The translations under genes were made by a program, and so were the position numbers. Under the pieces are notes generated by a model that saw only the letters and a program-made list of their open reading frames with translations, did not search any database and had not been told where the DNA came from. Positions 1-5,119 of a stretch of DNA of 5,119 nt are shown piece after piece; within the stretch, counting starts at the first letter, position 1; each line of letters opens with the position of its first letter. Source of the stretch: an uncultured Collinsella sp. (GTDB lineage: Bacteria > Actinomycetota > Coriobacteriia > Coriobacteriales > Coriobacteriaceae); the NCBI GenBank assembly GCA_900545745.1, contig URAD01000055.1, forward strand, positions 1 through 5,119. Reading direction: 5' to 3'.

Positions 1-627
1 GCCGACTACGACCTTAAGACGCACCTGGCAGACCAAGAGGCCGAGACCTTACTGGTCCAAGACGTAGACCAGGCGCTTGCCCGCGCGCTCGAAGGGATGT
101 ACGACCTGCTGAGCTCGCTGCCGCCGTTGACCGACGAAGCGTCTTCGCACGAGCGTTACCGCATGCTGCAGCGCGCCAAGATGCTCGTCGCCTATTGCAA
201 ACGCAAGGGGTCGCTCACGTTGGCACAGTACGGGGAGAGCGGTTTTGATCGCGACCGCATTCAGCTCATTGCCAACGAGCTCGCAAGCGACCTGCGCACC
301 ATCGATATCGATTGCGCCTCGATTATCGCCATACGGCGCCCGATGCACGCCAGTACGGTAAGCGCCCTGTACGACTGCGTGTATGACTTTGCGTTTTTTG
401 CCTACACCACCGACCATCCGGCGCTTATGTATCACTTGGGCGACCATGACCGATGCAGTGTCGAGCTGCGCGCCACGCTTTTTTCCAACGATGATGCAGA
501 TCTTTCGCAGACGCCCGCTGCGCAAGAGCTCGAAAGCGCTCTGCAAGGGCGCAACGTGGCATACCGCCTTGAGGGTGAGCCCGGCCAGCTGCGCATGATC
601 GTCTTGATGCCGAGGGCGGGTGAGTGA
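1..627 (+). CDS. C-terminal part of a divergent histidine-kinase-like protein (5' end outside window)
   Basis: The reading frame is open from base 1 and ends in TGA at 625-627, giving 208 visible residues. An internal ATG at 97 is not the likely start, because the frame continues upstream without a stop and no good ribosome site precedes it. Residues 14-70 are helical and charged. They contain His50 in SSHERYRMLQ followed by AYCKRKGSLTL at 64-74. This resembles the dimerisation helices of a group of Firmicutes/Coriobacteria kinase-like proteins that carry a 'YIKRR-NL' motif. The rest (about 85-208) alternates helix and strand as a GHKL ATPase fold would, but I see no N box (Asn with nearby Lys/His), no DxG and no GxG nucleotide lid. 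The evidence therefore suggests a degenerate or inactive kinase module. Its stop overlaps the start of the sensor kinase gene, so the two are probably co-translated and may work together, for example as a signal-sensing partner. The N-terminal domains are unknown. That it is a real gene is fairly certain; the family assignment is tentative. Confidence 0.7.
   Translation, partial: ADYDLKTHLADQEAETLLVQDVDQALARALEGMYDLLSSLPPLTDEASSHERYRMLQRAKMLVAYCKRKGSLTLAQYGESGFDRDRIQLIANELASDLRTIDIDCASIIAIRRPMHASTVSALYDCVYDFAFFAYTTDHPALMYHLGDHDRCSVELRATLFSNDDADLSQTPAAQELESALQGRNVAYRLEGEPGQLRMIVLMPRAGE
612..616 (+). promoter_or_regulatory. Ribosome binding site choosing the GTG start of the sensor kinase
   Basis: The GAGGG at 612-616 lies 7 bases before GTG at 624 and 13 bases before ATG at 630. 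The spacing favours the GTG, which also gives a GTGA overlap with the upstream stop. The choice changes the protein by only two residues. Confidence 0.5.
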
Positions 628-2123
628 CGATGCAGATTTCGCTCATCCTTCCCCAAACCGTTGCGCTCGATGTTGTCTTTGCCCCGGCTGCGTGCCTGCA
701 GACGATCCACGTCCCGCTCATCGCATCGCGCCGCTCGTCCTATAACCGTAAGGTGATTTGCGCCTACGAGGCGAGCCTTGTGCTTCACCTGATGATTTCG
801 GCGCTCATCTTATTCGCGTCGTCTGGCTCGTATCTGGTGGCGCCGCTTGACGTTTGCGCCAGGGCAATGGGCGGAGCGTTGTGGCTCAATGCCGCGATCT
901 TTGCCTATGGCGTGGCACTTATGGTGCACTATCGTCGCCCCGTCATGCTGGTCGAGCTGCTGCTTGTTGTCGCCGTTACACCGCCGGTGGTTTTTGCCAT
1001 GGGCTCGGCGTGGACCGTTGTCCTTATCGCAGAGGGAGCGTTCTTCCTGTTCCGTTCCATCGCGGCGCTCTTGATGGACGTCCGTAACCGCCAGGAGGAT
1101 ATCACCGCGTTCTCGACGATCGAGACCATCAACGTGATTCCCGTGGGCATCCTGTATCTGGACCCGAGGGGCCGTCCGCTGCTCATGAACCGCTGCATGC
1201 GCAAAAACCTGGTGGAACTTCATATGCCTACCGATCTGTGTGACATGAGCAGCACATGGAACGACCTGCGCAAACTTAGCATGCAAATGCCCGAAAGCAG
1301 TAGGAACCGTGTGCGGATTAATCTGGACCGTTTTGGTGAGGCTCGCGCGGTGATCGAGATTTCTCCCGCCGAGATTCGCCTATTTGTGCGTGACTCCGTT
1401 ACAGTCTCGGGCCGTCCGTTCGAGCGCGTCGTCGGCCTGGATGTGACGGAATACGCGCATGCCCACGACCGCCTGGCGCAAGCCAACCACCTGCTTGAGC
1501 TTGCGGGCCAAGAGCTCCAGACCCAGATCGAAGAAGTTAAAAAGGTTGCCGACAATGCGGCCTACCTGCGTATGCGCGCCCGCGTGCACGATGTGATCGG
1601 GCAGCGCCTGTCCATTCTTCATCGCTATTTGGAGGAGGGGCGTCTGGACGATGAGTCGCTTGAGCAGATTGACCCGTTGCTGCGCTCAATCGCCGCCGAT
1701 TTGCGCAGTGGCGGTGCCAGCGAGCCTGCAGAGCGGCTGGGTGATATCGTCCATGCTTTTGGCCTGGTGAGTGTGCAGATCGATGTTGAGGGCGCGCTGC
1801 CTGAGGACGCGCGTGTCGCCGCCGCATTTTTGCAGATTATCCGTGAGGCCTCGACCAATGCCACCAAGCATGCGCAGGCGCATCGGGTCCACGTGCGTCT
1901 GTGGCAGGAGGGGGCGGATGCTGGAGCCGTCGCGCGCATGGCGATTTCTAACGACGGGTCCCCGGCCCCCGTATCGTATCGCGAGGGAACGGGTATCCCA
2001 GGTATGAGGCATGTCGCGCAAGATCTGGGTGGCAGCCTAGAGGTCCACGCCGCCCCGCCCTTTACGCTTACGGTATCCATTCCACTTACGCCCAACGCCG
2101 CTGTTCGGAGGAGAAGCTCATGA
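624..2123 (+). CDS. Membrane-bound NarL-family sensor histidine kinase (HisKA_3 / HATPase_c)
   Basis: This 499-residue protein is predicted to autophosphorylate and pass phosphate to the response regulator encoded next. Hydrophobic stretches at about 50-73, 82-102, 106-125 and 128-150 suggest roughly four membrane segments, with only short loops outside. Residues 160-275 look like a cytoplasmic PAS-type region (for example VIPVGILYLDPRGRPLLMN at 171-189), and a coiled-coil-like helix spans about 279-315. The HisKA_3 box is RVHDVIGQRLS, with His322 as phosphoacceptor and the family's HDxxGQ pattern. The ATPase domain shows an N box (REASTNATKH, Asn412), a D box (ISNDG, Asp444) and a G box (EGTGIPGM, 454-461), followed by GG at 469-470 and a closing strand pattern, so all catalytic elements appear intact. 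The length is normal for a membrane kinase of this family. The gene overlaps its neighbours at both ends (GTGA and ATGA), indicating translational coupling. The stimulus is unknown; no recognisable extracellular sensor domain is present. Confidence 0.93.
   Translation: MTMQISLILPQTVALDVVFAPAACLQTIHVPLIASRRSSYNRKVICAYEASLVLHLMISALILFASSGSYLVAPLDVCARAMGGALWLNAAIFAYGVALMVHYRRPVMLVELLLVVAVTPPVVFAMGSAWTVVLIAEGAFFLFRSIAALLMDVRNRQEDITAFSTIETINVIPVGILYLDPRGRPLLMNRCMRKNLVELHMPTDLCDMSSTWNDLRKLSMQMPESSRNRVRINLDRFGEARAVIEISPAEIRLFVRDSVTVSGRPFERVVGLDVTEYAHAHDRLAQANHLLELAGQELQTQIEEVKKVADNAAYLRMRARVHDVIGQRLSILHRYLEEGRLDDESLEQIDPLLRSIAADLRSGGASEPAERLGDIVHAFGLVSVQIDVEGALPEDARVAAAFLQIIREASTNATKHAQAHRVHVRLWQEGADAGAVARMAISNDGSPAPVSYREGTGIPGMRHVAQDLGGSLEVHAAPPFTLTVSIPLTPNAAVRRRSS
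2107..2112 (+). promoter_or_regulatory. Strong ribosome binding site of the response regulator, inside the kinase gene
   Basis: GGAGGA lies 7 bases before the ATG at 2120 and within the last codons of the kinase gene. It supports the ATGA overlap start and would give the regulator efficient initiation even though it is coupled to upstream translation. Confidence 0.75.
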
Positions 2124-2743
2124 TCCGCGTGTTAATTGTCGAAGACCAGGCCATCCTGCGCGAGAGCCTGGCGCGCTCCGTTGGCGACCAGCCCGATATG
2201 ACCGTTGTTTCCGCCATCGCCGATGCCTCCGAGGCCTTGGGTGTCGCGCTCAGGGAGCGCCCGGACATGATACTGATGGACGTATGCACCGAACATGATT
2301 CCAACGGCATCGTGGCGGCGGCGCGCATCAAGGAGCAGCTGCCCGAGTGTCGCATCATTATCATGACCGGCATGCCCGAGATCACCTTTGTCGATCAGGC
2401 CCGTGAGGCGGGCGTCGATAGCTTTGTGTACAAGAACGTCGGCATCGACGAGCTGTTTGCCGTGATGCGCTCCACGCTGGCAGGCTATTGCACGTTTCCC
2501 AAGCCGCCCGAGAGCATTTTTTCGGGCACAGCAGCTCTCGACGATGTCGAGCTATCGATTTTGCGCCTTGCCTGCGAGGGCAAGAGCCGCCGCGAGATCG
2601 CGGCCGAGCTGTTTATGAGCGAGGGCACCATCAAGCGCCGCATCTCGGAGATCCTGAGCAAGACCGGCTACGACAACATCATGCGTCTTGCCGTGCATGC
2701 GGTGACCGAAGGCAGCATCGTCCCCAATATGGAGCGCCCGTAG
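2120..2743 (+). CDS. NarL/LuxR-type two-component response regulator
   Basis: This 207-residue DNA-binding regulator is the expected phosphate acceptor from the kinase encoded immediately upstream. The receiver domain (about 1-120) has the acidic pair Glu8-Asp9, phosphoacceptor Asp54 in ILMDVC, switch Thr83 in IMTG and Lys105 in VYKN, so all the key residues are present. After a short linker, residues 138-196 form a LuxR-type helix-turn-helix: ELSILRLACEGKSRREIAAE followed by LFMSEGTIKRRISEILSK. This matches the usual 'E-x-x-VLRL-x-x-G-x-S-x-x-EIA ... S-x-x-T-V-K-x-H' pattern, but with Arg-Arg where Lys-x-His would normally follow the Thr. The length is typical for the family. The start is fixed by GGAGGA 7 bases upstream and by the ATGA overlap with the kinase stop. 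The TAG stop at 2741 is followed 33 bases later by a long hairpin. Target genes cannot be deduced here; the system's own operon is one possibility. Confidence 0.95.
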   Translation: MIRVLIVEDQAILRESLARSVGDQPDMTVVSAIADASEALGVALRERPDMILMDVCTEHDSNGIVAAARIKEQLPECRIIIMTGMPEITFVDQAREAGVDSFVYKNVGIDELFAVMRSTLAGYCTFPKPPESIFSGTAALDDVELSILRLACEGKSRREIAAELFMSEGTIKRRISEILSKTGYDNIMRLAVHAVTEGSIVPNMERP

Positions 2744-2776
2744 TCGGTGCGCCGCCCGTGCTCCAACGCCAAAGAT

Positions 2777-2817
2777 AGGCCTCCCGCCGTTTTGCATCAG
2801 AAAACGGCGGGAGGCCT
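2777..2817 (+). terminator. Perfect 17-bp hairpin downstream of the response regulator, probable (bidirectional) terminator
   Basis: The arms 2777-2793 and 2801-2817 are perfectly complementary, with a 7-base loop (GCATCAG). The stem begins AGGCCTCCCGCCG and its loop end is TTTT/AAAA. It starts 33 bases after the regulator stop. The 3' flank on + is GCTTGTATGG and on - is ATCTTTGGCG, so neither strand has a strong U tract directly after the stem. It may act in either direction, or together with the next hairpin. Confidence 0.7.
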
Positions 2818-2848
2818 GCTTGTATGGGCAGTGCTGTCGGCATAAAGC

Positions 2849-2883
2849 GGCGGGGCCGCAGGATCAACTCCTGCGGCCCCGCC
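2849..2883 (-). terminator. Perfect 15-bp GC-rich hairpin, probable terminator of the lipoprotein gene
   Basis: The arms 2849-2863 and 2869-2883 pair perfectly around a 5-base loop. Read on the minus strand, the stem is followed by GCTTTATG, a short T-rich tail; on the plus strand it is followed by TGACATG. This favours termination of minus-strand transcription, about 50 bases beyond the lipoprotein stop. The rest of the 190-base convergent gap (2744-2933) shows no gene and no clear promoter. Confidence 0.65.
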
Positions 2884-2933
2884 TGACATGTGCGCGGATG
2901 TGTCCGCCAACCCGCGGCTGATGTTACGTGCCG

Positions 2934-3773
2934 TTACGCGATGGTTGCGCTGTAGGAGGCGACGTCCTCGTAGGAATCGGTCAGGTAGGCGTCGATGCCG
3001 ATGGTCGTATTGACGAGGTCGTCAAGGCTGTCAAGCTCGCCGCTCGAGAACGTGAATTCCTCGGTGGCGTTGGTGCCGGGCATCAGGTGAGCCGAGAACC
3101 AGGGTTCCTTCATGGTGCCGTTGACGTTGGTCTTGCCGGAAGGAGCGTAGAAGGTCAGGTCCTTGTCGCTCTTGTTGGTGATGTTGACGACAAAGCCGAT
3201 GTCGCCCCAGTCGTCCTTGAACTTCTCGGTGATGGTGATGGTGCACAGGTCGTCATCGGCGACGGTGACGGCGGGGGAGATTTCGATGCTCTGGACGTCG
3301 TCGTCTTCGACGGCCTCATCGATCTCTTCTTCCTTCTCGGCGTTCTCGCGATCCTTCTTCACCGTACCGGACAGATCCTTGTCGGACTTCGTAAAGATAA
3401 TCTTGTCGCCTTCCACCTCCAGGACGAGCTTGTCGTCCTTGAGCTTCAGGTCGTGCGACTCATCTTCGGCGGTAATCGTTACGGTGGTGGCGTCCTTGGC
3501 CTCCCATTTCAGGTCGGCGACCTCAAGGAACATGTCGAGGACACCCGTGCCGTCTTCGTCGAGGATCAGGATACAGTTGAGGCCCCACTCCTTGAGCATA
3601 TCCATGTACTCATCGGTGAGCTCTTCGCCGTCCAAGGTTCCACCCGAGTACTGCCAGCTGCCGACGAAGTTGGCCTTGGGGTCCTTGCCGCCGCTGCAGC
3701 CCGTCAGGGCAAAGGCGAGCGCCAGGACGCATGTCAGGAATGCGAGCGCGGACTTTTTGAACGTTGTCTTCAT
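2934..3773 (-). CDS. Secreted acidic lipoprotein with two beta-rich domains, function unknown
   Basis: The N-terminus has a lipoprotein signal: Lys residues at 2, 6 and 7, a hydrophobic core at about 9-23, and a lipobox LTGC with Cys26 as the lipid attachment site. The mature protein is expected to be anchored on the outer face of the cytoplasmic membrane. Residues 36-130 contain a pattern common in gut-bacterial lipoproteins (GSWQYSGG at 38-45, DEDGTGVL at 72-79, KW at 89-90, KLVLEVEGDKIIF at 115-127). It resembles a small lipocalin-like beta-barrel. A highly charged, mostly acidic linker (about 131-160, with EKEEEIDEAVEDDD) leads to a second beta-rich domain (about 162-279). The run GFVVNITNKSDKDLTFYAP recalls Ig-like DUF4352/DUF5067-type domains. 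These family names are by resemblance only. The start is supported by AAGGAGG 5 bases upstream. The gene is co-oriented with and 80 bases downstream of the SPFH gene. No enzymatic motif is visible. Confidence 0.88.
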   Translation of the reverse strand: MKTTFKKSALAFLTCVLALAFALTGCSGGKDPKANFVGSWQYSGGTLDGEELTDEYMDMLKEWGLNCILILDEDGTGVLDMFLEVADLKWEAKDATTVTITAEDESHDLKLKDDKLVLEVEGDKIIFTKSDKDLSGTVKKDRENAEKEEEIDEAVEDDDVQSIEISPAVTVADDDLCTITITEKFKDDWGDIGFVVNITNKSDKDLTFYAPSGKTNVNGTMKEPWFSAHLMPGTNATEEFTFSSGELDSLDDLVNTTIGIDAYLTDSYEDVASYSATIA

Positions 3774-3778
3774 GGTGT

Positions 3779-3785
3779 CCTCCTT
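3779..3785 (-). promoter_or_regulatory. Ribosome binding site of the lipoprotein gene
   Basis: On the minus strand AAGGAGG stands 5 bases before the ATG whose first base is 3773. It is a near-ideal anti-16S match and fixes the start directly before the signal peptide. Confidence 0.8.
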
Positions 3786-3812
3786 TATCGAACGAAACCC
3801 ATAGAAGCAAAT

Positions 3813-3834
3813 GCGGGGGTGGCGGATCCCCCGC
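3813..3834 (-). terminator. Hairpin between the SPFH and lipoprotein genes, possible weak terminator or attenuator
   Basis: The arms GCGGGGG (3813-3819) and CCCCCGC (3828-3834) enclose an 8-base loop. On the minus strand the stem is followed by ATTTGCTTCT, a broken T-rich run, about 20 bases after the SPFH stop codon. It could terminate or partly reduce transcription before the lipoprotein gene. I saw no convincing promoter in the remaining roughly 40 bases before the lipoprotein start, which argues for some read-through. Confidence 0.45.
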
Positions 3835-3853
3835 CAATTACCAGATAGAGGGG

Positions 3854-5095
3854 TTAGGGCCTGGGCGTTCCGCAGTTGCTGCAGAACTTGCCGCCGTTTT
3901 CGCTACCGCAGTTGGGGCAGAACCACTTGGCCGGTGCCGGGGCGGGTGCGGGGCTGCCGCACTCGGAGCAGAACTTGCCGGTGTTGGTGGCGCCGCAGCT
4001 GCAGGTCCATGCGCCGGCCACAGGTGCGGCAGCGGGTGCCGGTGCGGGGGCGGGAGCCGGAGACGGCTGCGGGGCAGCCTGCTGCTGTGCCTGGCCGGCG
4101 GCAAACAGCTGGCTAGCGTTCATGCCGCCCATGCCGCCTGCCATGCCCATGCCCATAAAGCCTGCCATCGCGCCGTTGGGGTTGGCCGCTGCCGCGCGCA
4201 TCGCGTCGCTCTGGGCGCTGGCGATGTTGGCGGCCGCCATGGTGGGATCGCGCATGACTGCGGCCTTCTGCAGGTCCTTGATCATCTGCTCGTCTTCTTG
4301 CGAGGCGGCGATGGAGTTGACGCCAAAGCTCACGATCTCGACGCCACGTAGGTCGCGCCAGTCGGCCGAGAGGACCTCGTTGAGCGCGCGGGCGAGCTCG
4401 GTGGTGTGACCGGGGATGGCGCTGTAGCGAATGCCCATTTCCGAGATCTTGGCAAAGGCGGGCTGCAGAGCGGTGAGCAGCTCGGACTTAAGCTGGCTGT
4501 CGATCTTATCGCGCGTGTAGCTATCGGTCACGTTGCCGCACACGTTGGTGTAGAACAGCAGCGGGTTGGTGATACGGTACGAATACTCGCCGTTGCAGCG
4601 AACGGAGATGTCGACGTCCAGGCCAATGTTGTTATCAACCACGCGGAAAGGCACGGGCGAGGCGGTGCCGTACTTGTTACCGATGATCTCCTTGGTGTTG
4701 ATGAAGTAGACGCGCTGGTCTTTGCCCGCGTCGCCGCCAAAGGTAAAGCGGCTGCCGATATTGGCGAACGTCTCCTTGATGGAGTCGCCCAGATTGCCGC
4801 TAAAGACGCTTGGCTCGCTGCCGGTGTCAAAGACAAACTCGCCAGGCTCCAGCGCGACCTCGATGATCTTGCCGTTTTGCACCACGAGCATGCCCTGGCC
4901 GTCGTTGACGGCGATGACGGAGCCGTTTGAGATGACGTTGTCCTCGCCGCGCGTGTTGGAGCTGCGGCCGCCGGTGCGCTTGCTGCCCTTGCAGGCCAAG
5001 ACGTCAGCGGGCATCGATTCGCAATAGATAAATTCCTTCCACTGGTCGGCCATGACGCCGCCGGCAGCTCCCAATCCAGCTTTCAAGAGTCCCAT
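3854..5095 (-). CDS. SPFH-domain protein with two C-terminal zinc ribbons (YdjI / virion-core-protein-like family)
   Basis: This 413-residue protein belongs to the SPFH (stomatin/prohibitin/flotillin-like) group typified by Bacillus subtilis YdjI. It is recognised by the N-terminus MGLLKAGLGAAGG-ADQWKEF, the block KGSKRTGGRSSNTRG-DNVISNGS (36-59) and EPGEFVFDTGSEPSVFSG (83-100). The SPFH core spans about 25-265, ending in a helical segment. A flexible region follows: Ala/Met/Gly-rich 285-330 (GFMGMGMAGGMGGM), Gln-rich 335-343 and Pro-Ala repeats at 344-360. Two zinc ribbons then occur, Cys365/367/376/379 and Cys393/396/405/408, joined by a second Pro-Ala linker (381-389). There is no clear transmembrane segment, so the protein is probably cytoplasmic and recruited to the membrane periphery. 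Family members are proposed to form membrane-associated oligomeric scaffolds linked to envelope stress; the exact role here is unknown. The first-codon choice matches the family N-terminus and an AAAGGAAG site upstream. Confidence 0.93.
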   Translation of the reverse strand: MGLLKAGLGAAGGVMADQWKEFIYCESMPADVLACKGSKRTGGRSSNTRGEDNVISNGSVIAVNDGQGMLVVQNGKIIEVALEPGEFVFDTGSEPSVFSGNLGDSIKETFANIGSRFTFGGDAGKDQRVYFINTKEIIGNKYGTASPVPFRVVDNNIGLDVDISVRCNGEYSYRITNPLLFYTNVCGNVTDSYTRDKIDSQLKSELLTALQPAFAKISEMGIRYSAIPGHTTELARALNEVLSADWRDLRGVEIVSFGVNSIAASQEDEQMIKDLQKAAVMRDPTMAAANIASAQSDAMRAAAANPNGAMAGFMGMGMAGGMGGMNASQLFAAGQAQQQAAPQPSPAPAPAPAPAAAPVAGAWTCSCGATNTGKFCSECGSPAPAPAPAKWFCPNCGSENGGKFCSNCGTPRP

Positions 5096-5101
5096 GGTGA
5101 T

Positions 5102-5109
5102 CTTCCTTT
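5102..5109 (-). promoter_or_regulatory. Ribosome binding site deciding the SPFH gene start
   Basis: On the minus strand AAAGGAAG ends 6 bases before the ATG at 5095. The next in-frame ATG (Met15, first base 5053) has only a poorly spaced GGGAG, so the upstream start is preferred. Any promoter lies beyond the right edge; 5096-5119 shows only this site. Confidence 0.65.
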
Positions 5110-5119
5110 CTCGTCAAAG

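Noticed and set aside
432..2095. Minus-strand and alternative-frame open frames within the kinase-like and kinase genes
   Set aside because: They are Arg/Ala/Ser-rich shadows of the + strand genes, with no recognisable domains.
2894..2907. Small hairpin GCGGA-TGTG-TCCGC
   Set aside because: A five-base stem with no T tract is too weak to call beside the much stronger 15-bp hairpin.
2923..2938. Short direct repeat GTTACG (2923-2928 and 2933-2938) at the lipoprotein stop
   Set aside because: Two six-base copies are expected by chance, and one overlaps coding sequence.
3785..3813. Possible promoter for the lipoprotein gene on the minus strand (TTTGCT, 16 bases, GATAAA)
   Set aside because: The -10 candidate merges with the ribosome site, so transcription would start too close to the start codon; the boxes also match poorly.
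2928..3848. Long + strand open frame (306 codons) opposite the lipoprotein gene
   Set aside because: It mirrors an acidic, GC-rich gene whose GAC/GAG codons rarely create antisense stops. The minus-strand frame has a signal peptide, lipobox and strong ribosome site; the + frame has none of these.
4016..4066. GC-rich repetitive DNA (alternating GCC/GGT-like triplets)
   Set aside because: It is explained by the Pro-Ala linker codons of the SPFH protein, not by a separate repeat element.
3764..4930. Several + strand open frames opposite the SPFH gene
   Set aside because: They have low-complexity Ala/Gly/Arg composition and no ribosome sites, and the minus strand carries a clear family match across the whole stretch.

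Overview
The window is GC-rich bacterial DNA, densely coded, with strong AGGAGG-type ribosome sites. Protein style points to a gut Coriobacteriia actinobacterium such as Collinsella or a relative: a NarL/LuxR two-component pair built in the style seen in gut anaerobes, an SPFH protein with C-terminal zinc ribbons, and an acidic lipoprotein. This assignment is inferred from gene style, not from a marker gene. No RNA genes, mobile elements, CRISPR arrays or origins were seen.

Left half (1-2743, + strand): three tightly coupled genes. The first is cut by the left edge. It is the C-terminus of a protein that looks like a divergent, possibly inactive, histidine-kinase-type module. Its stop overlaps the GTG start of a complete membrane-anchored NarL-family sensor histidine kinase with a PAS-like region, a HisKA_3 phosphoacceptor box and an HATPase domain. 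That gene's stop overlaps the ATG of a complete NarL/LuxR-type response regulator. The likely arrangement is sensing at the membrane, phosphotransfer from His322 of the kinase to Asp54 of the regulator, and DNA binding by the regulator's HTH domain. The first protein may modulate the pair.

Middle (2744-2933): a 190-base convergent intergenic region with two long perfect hairpins. These are probable terminators separating the + operon from the - strand genes.

Right half (2934-5095, - strand): an SPFH-domain protein of the YdjI / 'virion core protein-like' family is transcribed first. An 80-base gap with a hairpin follows, then a two-domain acidic lipoprotein. Both are probably envelope-associated and may form a transcription unit, although the hairpin could reduce read-through. 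Nothing links the right-half genes mechanistically to the two-component system apart from proximity.

Overall this looks like ordinary chromosomal core or accessory sequence. The most unusual element is the kinase-like protein coupled to a complete two-component system. The lipoprotein of unknown function beside the SPFH gene comes next.
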